A stretch of DNA of 64,000 bases. Origin: Pelargonium nanum (lineage: Eukaryota > Streptophyta > Magnoliopsida > Geraniales > Geraniaceae). This document shows positions 55,492 to 64,000 of this stretch, piece after piece. The position numbers and the translations under genes were made by a program. Position 1 is the stretch's first letter. Each line of letters opens with the position of its first letter. The stretch covers positions 1 to 64,000 of the forward strand of contig JAYMTF010000040.1 in assembly GCA_036897485.1 (NCBI GenBank), read 5' to 3'. Below the pieces are notes generated by a model, which was not told where the DNA came from, ran no database searches, and saw only the letters and a list, made by a program, of their open reading frames with translations.

Positions 55492-58471
55492 ATGTGGGTG
55501 TTTTATCTGATCTCGCTGCCCCTGACATTGGGGATGGTGGTCTTCACGTTGAGGTACTTCGCCGGACCAGACGTTCCTCGCTATGTTTACTTCACCGTCG
55601 GTTACGCTTGGTTTTGCTCTCTCTCCATCATCATCCTCGTGCCCGCTGATATTTGGGCGGTACGTATGTTCTTCCTGAGCTCTCCGATCTTCATTTCTGT
55701 GCAATTTGTTAGGTTTAGGCTGTTAATTGGATGTTGTTGGGGTCGATTTTGGAATTTGGAATCGATTTGGTTGGATTTAGGTTGTTTAATTGGTTGATTT
55801 CGTCCGAGTTAGGTTTGATTTTTCATTTTCTCAAATTTGTGAACTGCGATCGTCTCTGTGAAAAGATTTGGTCTCGGATTGTGATTAATTTTGTCAATTT
55901 AGTATGGGAATTGTTGGACCTGATGAACATAAATGGTAATGAAAATCATAATTTGCATTTTGTAGTTTGGATAAATTGTTGTGGAATTTATTTCCTTATT
56001 TTTCATTTATGCTTGCCTCCGGAAGAATCTTATGCTGTTATTCACTTAATATGCTTTTTGCATGTCAAATTTGTGCAACTCTTAAATTTTCAATAGTGTT
56101 TGGAATGAGAGTTGTAGTTGATTGAAGCATTTTTCTGAGCTTTGTTGATTTGGTCTTTACTGTGCTGTAACTGATTCCTGTGTTATATGTACAGACAATA
56201 GTTCATAACCAGAATGGAGGCATTTCGTTCTTTTGGAGCTGGTCATATTGGAGTACATTTTTACTTACCTGGTGAGTGATTCGTAAGCTTGTAGAGTTTT
56301 AAGATTAAGTAACTCATTCAGTTGCCTAATGGGCAATGTTTGGTGTTTCCTGCACCTTGCTTGTCTATTTTTTAAGTTGCACTGCCCTTAGTTTCGTTTT
56401 TAGTCAGCCGATTTATGCACTTAGGAGAATATGTATATATAATTACACACCCTCCGTCCCACCATCCCAAAATGACTGTCTTGGTTTCCTTTTAAGAAAA
56501 ATGAAGGAGGGAATTAGTTAATATTGAACATTTCTTGTTGTAACCCCATAAAAGAGATACTACTTATTGTAGGGATACTCATTTTGGGACAAAAATGTAA
56601 GAGAAACATGACACTCATTTTCGGACGGAAAGAGTAGATAAATACGTGTAAACGCTGATGCAAATGGTTAACTGGTTTTTTCAACTAGACCAGTTGAATG
56701 GATTTAGGTATTGTGTGGATAAGAATCTATATTATTATCTGAGAAAAGAATACAGAATTTAAGCCATGCTAATTTTGGCTTAGGCTCCAAGTCAATGATA
56801 ACGTGACACCTCTTTTAAATTTCACCCATACCCTCAGTGAATTTGTGGGAGCTGAACTACCCGTTGGATCCATATATTTTTTTAGTAAGATGTCATTACC
56901 TCATTGATGGCTTAGCCGAAGCCGAACAATTTATGGCTTAGAATCCTGATAGTCTAGCTGAGAATTATAATAACCTGGTTGAATTCTCGCTACATATACG
57001 TTACTGGTTACATTTCCTCTCCTTGGATGTAGTTTTAAACTTTATAGTAGACCGATTATATTAAACTAAGCCGAAGAATTTATGGCTTAGAATCCTGATA
57101 GTCATACTGAGAATTATAATAACCTGGTTTTGTTCTCACTACATATACATTACTGGTTACATGTCCTCTCCTTGGATGTATTTTTAAACTTTATAGTTGA
57201 CAGGTTATACTAAGAGTGAAATAAGTGATCATAAATTTGGTCATCATCACATTTTCTTGTGCCTGCAGTTGCTATGTCACTAAATAAATAAAGAGATATC
57301 ATGCTTTGGGAATCATGCCTTTGATGTGAGCTACTGCAGAAGTTATTATTTTACAGATACTTACAAATGCATGAATGTTATTGTTTCAGATATTGTTATA
57401 AATTCTTTAACAACTCAAAGTTGTACATTCCTCATATATTCAAATTATGTTATTTCTAAGCAGGGCTGTGGTGCCCCTTATTCAGGGTTATGAAGATGCT
57501 GGAGATTTCACTGTTAAGGAACGACTGAAGACTAGCGTGCATGTTAACTTAGTCTTCTATTTAATCGTTGGATCAATCGGCTTACTTGGGCTTATCCTTC
57601 TCATCACGATGCACAGGACTTGGTTTGTTTCTCACCCTCCTAGATAGAAAAATGGATATTAGTTTTTTGTTTTATTTTTATATGATCTCAGACTTGCCTA
57701 ATACATACTAGATATGTCATGTTTTAAGGAAATATTTAAATTAAATTCTCAATTATATAAGTTTACTTGCCCAAGCTCATACCTACACATATTGTAGAAG
57801 TAACTCTTCATTTCCTGCGTTATTTATAGGAAAGGGGGTGTTCTGGGTTTTGCGATGGCCTGCTCAAATACGTTTGGACTTGTTACGGGTGCATTTCTTC
57901 TTGGCTTTGGCTTAAGTGAAATTCCCAAGACCATGTGGAGAAACGCGGATTGGACAACTCGTCAAAACGTTCTGTCTCATAAGATTGCCAAAATGGCTGT
58001 AAAACTTGATGAAGCTCATCAAGAGCTTTCAAATGCCATTGTAGTAAGTGTTCTATATGAATTAAAATCTAGCACTCTATTCTTATTTTGACAAATCACC
58101 CTGTAAAATCTTGAAAGCACAATTATCAGTGTTTCTTTCGTTGAAGAATGAGTATTTGGTCCTTAGGTGTAGGCCTAATCTAAGTGTTAATATTCTCTTT
58201 TAAATCTTTTGATTTGCCTTGTCATTATTTGATTCATATTTGTGTTCAAATCTATGCTTTGTGCTTCAAATGCAGGGATTCTGGTTGTAGTTTTGTTAGC
58301 ACTATGTCCCAAGGTTCCCTAAATTTTAACAAATGGTTTACTATAACAGGTTGCCCAAGCGACTTCCAATCAGATGTCCAAAAGGGATCCTTTGAGACCC
58401 TACATGGATGTTATTGATAGCATGCTAACTCAAATGGTACGTGTGTTTTTGCTGCTGCTTTTCTCTCTCTG

Positions 58472-58510
<39 letters not shown>

Positions 58511-61500
58511 TATTTTGTTGTAGAGTTGCATAGTCCCAATGATATCCCTTATAAGCAATATTGTGCATGTGATCTTCTTTATCTCAGTTCCGGGAAGACC
58601 CGTCCTTCAAACCACAAGGTGGCCGATTAGGTGAAAATGATATGGATTATGATACAGATGAAAAATCGATGGCAGCCCTGCGGCGCAATCTTCGGGGAGC
58701 TCGTGAGGAGTATTATCGGTATAAAAGGTAAAGTGGACAATGAAGTTGGAGTTGTGTATTTACATTGTATTCCTTAGTTGGAAACTCATCTATGAGCTCT
58801 TTTGTACTCTTTTGATCTTGTATGGATTTCCATTCTTTTACGCTTTACTTATCCTTACTGTCAATGTTAGTCAAGAATATTTTCTGGACATCCATTCAAA
58901 CAATCTGGAGCTGCTTGCTATTTCTTTAGGTTGTAAACCCTCTTTACTCTTTAGATAGTTCTATTTATGAATTGAAATAAATCGTGTCAGCCTGCCCTTT
59001 AAACCGGACAATTTTTGGGTTAATGCAACAAAGATTAGGTAATGTATTGCTTTAGATGTGAGCTTGAATTTGTTGAAGCACTGTTTTAGCCTTCCTCAAT
59101 GCCTCATATCCGAGTTCTATGTTGTTCTTGCCGTGGGTGTTTAATTTTGATGGTTAGTAACAGTCTCTACTTTACTGTTTGCAGTGAATATATGACTTTT
59201 GTCATGGAAGCTCTTGAACTGGAAGATACAATAAAAAATTATGAACGTCGCAGTTCAACGGGATGGTTCGCTCCTTACTCTACCATCATTTCACATTTCA
59301 GTCAATTTCTACCTCTTGCATTATGAATTGTCATATTTGTAGTGTGTCAGTCACTAAATTGGTTGTGTATGCTTGAAGAGGCCTTTTAGGATGCATGCAT
59401 TCTAATTTAGCAATAAGACTGATGCCAGAAACTTTGTTGGGAGATGTTGGGCATGTATTACTCTCATTATCATGATCAGACCATACATTTTTTAGGTTGT
59501 TTTCTGTTGACTTAATGTTTCATTTGATGATTTCAGGAAATATATCTCAAGCCTAAGACCTGGTCGAACTGGCAAAGTAGGGTCCACTTTAGATACAATG
59601 GGTAATATTAATTTGTATTGTTATTTAATATATTTGGTGCTACCAATTAGTAGTTACTGTTTCTCCACATCAAATAGCTTACCTATAAATGTTGTCTCTT
59701 TGCAGAATTTTTATGGCGGTGTGTTGTATGTAAGCAAGTCCAAAAACTCTTGGCTATCATACTTGGTATCATGTCAGCTGCTATTCTTCTAGCAGAGGCA
59801 ACTTTATTACCTAGTGTTGATCTCTCTCTTTTCTCAATACTCATAAAGTCTGTGGGAAAGCAAGAGATGGCTGTGCAGGTAGACTAATATTTTTACATTT
59901 TAATATATTCAAATGTTATACTTTTTCAAATATTGCCGTTGACGTATGTTGAAGGATTAGGTTTTGGTGGTTAAAATAAGATTACATGAATGGATAGATC
60001 TTTAAGTTACATTTTCTCGCTGGTATTGATTCAATTTTTTTTTTGTTTTTTGTAGGTCTTTGCTTTTGTTCCTCTGATGTATATGTGCATGTGCACATAT
60101 TATTCTTTGTTTAAAATTGGAATGCTGATGTTTTACTCATTAACACCGAGACAGACAAGTTCAGTCAGCTTGCTTATGATATGCTCGTAAGCATTTCTAC
60201 AAGGCTTTACCATCGTAATTTCCATTCACATTATCAACGGAAACTAATATCCCTTCCCAATATCCTTGCTAGGATGGTTGCTCGTTATGCCCCTCCAATT
60301 TCATACAACTTTCTCAATCTCATTCGTCTTAGAGGGGATGGGAAGACTGTATTTGAAAAGGTGACCTGTTTTTCTCTCATCTTATGTTAGGCTTAAATGC
60401 TATATTGAGCTCCAACATAACTGAAATAACATAATTGTCCGTCTCGATTCTTGGATTTGAGCCAAATCAAATGTTTGGATGCACAGAATTTGGATTTGGC
60501 TAAAATCTAATAGGATTCGAAACATGCCTACAACATGAAATTTTGAAATGACAATTCTTTGGTTTCCCAAATATTATATATGTATTTGAAATAAAACATT
60601 TCAAATCAAAACGCAAAGCATTTATCTGACTTAACAAAAATGTCTTTTAGTTCTTCGGAGTAATGATTTTCCTCTCTCCTTCCTTGAGATGACTAATTTA
60701 TAATTCCTATGTTGGGTGTATATTAATGCAGCGAATGGGAACCATTGATGATGCTGTCCCATTCTTTGGAAGTGGATTTAACAAAATCTATCCACTTATC
60801 ATGGTTATTTATACTTTGTTGGTTGCAAGCAACTTCTTCGATCGTGTAATTGATTTTTTCGGGAGCTGGAAGAGATTTAAATTTCAAACTGAAGCAGATG
60901 ATACAGACGGACTCGATCCATCGGGATTAATTATCCTACAAAAAGGTAAGCACTTTATTACCTTGTGTTCTTATTTGAAGTCTTGTGGTATACTATACAG
61001 TCATATTTCTGCTACGCACCGCATGATCTCAACCATTGATCAATCTAGAGCTGGCAATTTGGGTTTAAGATTGGGTTGAAAAGGCCTAACCTGAATCCGA
61101 CCCGCAAGAGGTGCAGGTTTTACATAGAAAATGTGTGGGTCGAAAATTAACCGGGTTTATTTTATGTGCCTAAAAAAACGGGTCGGATATCAGGTGCCCG
61201 TAGGATGAGTCCAAATTGCCAGCTCTAGATCAGTATCATCCCCCGGTATAATTCTTACTGTAAGTTTGGTTCGGTACGCCATAGATTTTAGACTTTAGTA
61301 TGTTATCCTCTATATTTTTCAGAGCGATCTTGGATTGAACAAGGGCAAAATGTCGGTGAGAACGTTATTCCATTGGCAAGGAATTTCGGAGTGGATATTG
61401 AGGCCAGTATCAACAATACGGTTTGTACACATCTCTCCACTTATAAGCAGTTTCTACCTCAGTATTATTTTATAGCTGGAAAATAAAAATAATTAGATCA

Positions 61501-62081
61501 GCATGTGTTTGTAAAAATTATAAAGACGGCCTTATTGTGTCCTAAACTTTCAGGACAAAAGTGCACTTGAGATGAAGTCGAAAAGCAATATAATAGATGA
61601 TATTAATGGAGGTCCGTCAAACTCCTTGAAAGAAGAGACTCGTCGATATGGCACCAGCAGAGAAGCCATGAGCAACAAGTACGCTGCCATTAGAGAACAA
61701 CAGAGCAGACAAGCATCCAAAACAAAACCACCAGAGAAGAACATCACGGCCGCTAAGGTTTCCTTGCTCGATGGAGTCAACTCCAACTCGACTAAACTGT
61801 CTGGTGGTGGTGGTAGTGGTGGTTCTGGCATAGCTTCGACATGGGCAACAATGAAGAACGGTTTTCAAAGTTTCAAAGCAAATATGGGGGCCAAAAAGTT
61901 CATTCCCTTGCGCCAAACTGAGGATTCCACTAGACTTCCTTCCCGTGGCGTATCGCCATCTGAATCCCTCGATGAGATATTTCAGAGATTGAAACAACCG
62001 TCTGTAGGACAAGACCGCAGAGATTTTCTCGACGAAGATGAAGACGGGATGGAAATCAAAGCCTCTGGCCCCACCAGATAG
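55492..62081 (+). CDS. LMBR1 domain-containing protein 2 (LMBD2) homologue
   Basis: Fourteen exons: 55492..55659, 56195..56271, 57464..57622, 57830..58043, 58350..58436, 58588..58727, 59185..59265, 59537..59601, 59706..59878, 60056..60186, 60273..60360, 60732..60945, 61323..61420 and 61554..62081. They sum to 2223 bp and 740 aa, all in phase. The start MWVFYLISLPLTLGMVVF is a membrane segment. Further segments include VFYLIVGSIGLLGLILLI, LGFAMACSNTFGLVTGAF and FAFVPLMYMCMCTYYSLF, fitting the roughly nine-pass LMBR1 fold. A cytosolic loop (exons 4-8) is charged and coiled, with DPLRPYMDVIDSML. The last 175 residues are hydrophilic, with a Gly/Ser run and an acidic end DEDEDGMEIKA. Plant members are of unknown role; animal relatives are linked to lipocalin or receptor trafficking. 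A CAA- and GAA-rich 5' UTR lies just upstream. Confidence 0.93.
56446..56634. mobile_element. Stowaway-like MITE in LMBD2 intron 2
   Basis: The left end CACACCCTCCGTCCCACC and the reversed right end CTCTTTCCGTCCGAAAATGA carry the CTCCGTCC core, with TA on both sides (56444..56445 and 56635..56636). The interior words CCAAAATGACTGTC and ACTCATTTTGGGAC can pair. It is non-coding. Confidence 0.7.
56913..57210. repeat. 149-bp tandem duplication in LMBD2 intron 2
   Basis: Two adjoining units share AATTTATGGCTTAGAATCCT, GAGAATTATAATAACCTGGT and CTCTCCTTGGATGTA in order, with about ten percent divergence by eye. The period is 149 bp. Confidence 0.8.
58455..58510. repeat. (TC)n-(TA)n microsatellite in LMBD2 intron 5
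   Basis: A compound dinucleotide run, TCTCTCTGTCTCTCTCTCTC then TATATATATATATATA. It is likely length-polymorphic. Confidence 0.9.
61046..61227. mobile_element. Best-preserved hAT-like MITE copy, in LMBD2 intron 12
   Basis: The ends are TAGAGCTGGCAATTTGGGTT and, reversed, TAGAGCTGGCAATTTGGACT: an inverted repeat of at least 17 bp. The flanking 8 bases are GATCAATC on the left (61038..61045) and GATCAGTA on the right (61228..61235), six of eight matching. Ends starting TAGAG and an 8-bp target duplication point to the hAT superfamily. The 182-bp element has no coding capacity. Its interior, with CCGACCCGCAAGAGGTGCAG and CGGGTCGGATATCAGGTGCC, defines the family used to recognise the other copies. 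Confidence 0.75.
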
Positions 62082-62599
62082 TATCAACGATATATTTCAC
62101 GAAACAGAAGCTAAATGTCGGGAATGCAAGCCCTAGTGATGTACAGACCCTCGGTAATGCGCTTATACCGATTCTTTGGCAGTCAGATCCCAACAATATA
62201 GTTGAAGCTTGGGAAGATATGTTCTGCTATACTAAACCATACGCATATTGGTAGCTTAATTGGAAGGTTTCGAACAAATACAAAGGTACGTGTTAGCAGT
62301 ATGTTCATCATTTCATGTGAAGCTAAAATTAAAATGCTGCTAAGGAGTTTTGTAATTTCTGACTGTTATGATATTCATTAGGGAGTTTAGTTTATATACT
62401 GTTAATGAAAGGAAGATTTAATTAATTCGTATTGCATTATATTAGTAGCAACGTCATTTACATCTTATTAGTTCATAATTTGGTGGATTGTTTCAAGGTC
62501 TTTGTTGCGAAGGTTACATAGGATTCCAAATTGATCATTTTAGTATCATTTTATAGCAAATTAGTCGTTTTTTTTTCCCTTCCAATTTAGTTCCCACTC

Positions 62600-62950
62600 C
62601 TCACAGTACCCGATGTGTGCCAATTTGGTCTCGATTTGATTTTTGTTCCACTCTAGTCCGTATAGGATGACAGATATTTTTGGAATATGTTCCAAAATGT
62701 TCTTAGTATCCATATTGAGTCAAATTAGTTCTCAATTTGAGTTTGGTTCCAATATAGTCCTCTTGCTCTTAGTACCCTCTATGTGTGCCAATTTGTTCTG
62801 AATTGATTTTTGTTCCGATTTGTTCCTCTTAGTACCCGTTTGTGTGCCAATTTGGTTATGATTTTATTTTTGTTCTAATTTAGCTATCTTAGAACCCACT
62901 TTATGTGCCAATTTAGTCCTGATTTGATTTTGTGTTACAAATTAGCTCCT
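62600..62950. repeat. Minisatellite, about 60-bp unit, five diverged copies
   Basis: Units near 62616, 62704, 62770, 62830 and 62890 follow the pattern TTAGTACCC, GTGTGCCAATTTGGTC, GATTTGATTTTTGTTCC, then ATTTAGTCCTC. The first unit is longer. The copies are clearly related but old. Confidence 0.8.
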
Positions 62951-63554
62951 TTAATTCGACTTTTGTCATAAAACAGTTACCATGTCATCTTTTTTAGACT
63001 GATTGGGCACAAAATAGATACTGATGGGACTAAATTTGAACAAAAGAAATCAAATGGGAGGCCAGTTTTTCATTAAATAGACTCTTAGAGAATCATTTTA
63101 GAATATTGTTCCCATAATATTTGTGTGGTTGATATGTATTTTCTTTTAGGTTAATTATGATCTTATGAAAGACACCACCAATCTTATCATCATAATATAT
63201 TGCTAAATAATTTTGTTGGAATTGATTGAATGGACATGTTAACCTACTGATTTGGGTCATCAAAATGTATGTACATTTGTGCTTGATTTCTTTTGTTTTT
63301 TGTTTTTTGTTTTTATTTTTTTTTTCTTTTCTCCATGTTCATTATAGTGAAGTGAACTGTATATATCAGTACAAGACATGGGTACAGGTTTTGTTTTTAA
63401 CAGTTTTCTTTGTCGTTCTTATTTGGAATCTCATTGATAATAATGTTTTATGGAACTTGGTCAAGGCTTTTAAAATATGTGATTATCTAATTAGGAAGAT
63501 GCTTCAATTACAACACATAATCACATGGATTAGAAGGTGTTTAATCATTTGATA

Positions 63555-63797
63555 AGTAGCTGGCGATTTGTATTGAAAAAACTTGAGCCTTATTCGAACT
63601 ACAAGAGGTGTAGATTCTTTCGGGATTACATGTTTGATATGAAAAATGTGCGGGTTACCCAACTTCATCTGCACATTTTTTATGATGTGTTCGACACAAA
63701 TAAAAATTAATAGAGCCTATCTTGTGTGTTGGAGCCTATGAAAATGTAAGTGTGGCTTACTTGCTTAAATCAATCGAGTCATTTCGAATTGGCACAT
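63555..63797. mobile_element. hAT-like MITE relic at the right end
   Basis: AGTAGCTGGCGATTTGTATT on the left and ATTTCGAATTGGCACA on the right, with the interior blocks ACTACAAGAGGTGTAGATTC, AAAATGTGCGGGTTACCCAA and TTAATAGAGCCTATCTTGTG shared with the family. Confidence 0.55.
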
Positions 63798-64000
63798 CTT
63801 GGAATGGATTGTTTAGCAATTTTCTAATAAACACATTATATCTTATTTTGTGATTTTTATCAGTCATGCACGGTTTTACCAAGCGTCAAGACACGTTAGG
63901 ACTAAAAATCTATTTGATAAAAACACGTGTTTTTATCTCAACCCACAGTATGTTATGTCATATTTAATTTGTTCTCATTGACTCGTCTATTTTATCTCTC

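Larger units (their letters stand above)
62082..64000. other. 3' flank of the LMBD2-type gene and repeat-rich right end
   Basis: It contains the 3' UTR, a minisatellite at 62600..62950 and a MITE relic at 63555..63797. No gene is supported up to the edge; a frame of 108 codons at 63226 is low-complexity (poly-Phe) and unconvincing. Confidence 0.5.

Noticed and set aside
63226-63552. 108-codon frame near the right edge
   Set aside because: Phe-rich low complexity from a poly-T tract with no domain and no conserved pattern.

Overview
This window is nuclear DNA from a flowering plant, almost certainly a eudicot. The intergenic DNA is AT-rich, nearly all genes have short GT-AG introns, and the families are plant-specific or have plant-type features: a class III peroxidase, an SnRK2 kinase, a WEB-type coiled-coil protein, a CC-NBS-LRR relic and a plant-type H3.3. 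I saw no bacterial or organellar DNA, no CRISPR array, no tRNA or rRNA, and no retroviral or LTR polyprotein.

Layout, left to right. The 5' end of a TRM4/NSUN2-type tRNA cytosine-5 methyltransferase (minus) runs off the left edge. Next is a complete 8-exon double-GTPase Der/EngA (minus, 608 aa), probably organellar. A PRX17-like peroxidase (plus, 336 aa) follows. Cytosolic ribosomal protein eS6 (minus, 250 aa) and mitochondrial ribosomal protein mL41 (plus, 94 aa) are transcribed away from each other from one short promoter with a telo-box and five site II motifs. Then come an SnRK2 of the SnRK2.7/2.8 type (minus, 345 aa), a repeat-rich gap with a CACTA-type miniature element, and a WEB-type coiled-coil gene (minus) whose main 685-aa frame is preceded by two small exons that form an overlapping upstream frame. 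A degraded NLR and a truncated histone H3 copy lie beside an intact 4-exon histone H3.3 gene (minus, 136 aa). A SCAI/UPF0682 gene (minus, 9 exons, 616 aa) has one GC-AG intron and a four-unit repeat array in its first intron. An 11-kb gene-poor stretch follows, holding one curious small frame made of about 35-residue repeats. The last gene is an LMBD2-type multipass membrane protein (plus, 14 exons, 740 aa), and the right end is repeat-rich.

Exons were joined by hand from splice sites, phase and family similarity. Every complete gene model closes in frame, which is good internal support. The genes are mostly unrelated housekeeping and regulatory genes, as is normal for plants. The clear functional pairing is eS6 with mL41, two translation genes sharing a promoter.

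Miniature transposons are common. At least ten relics share a hAT-like terminal motif (TAGAGCTGGCAATTTGGGTT). There are also three Stowaway-like copies, one CACTA-like copy with a perfect 3-bp target duplication, and several unclassified inverted-repeat elements. Many lie inside introns.
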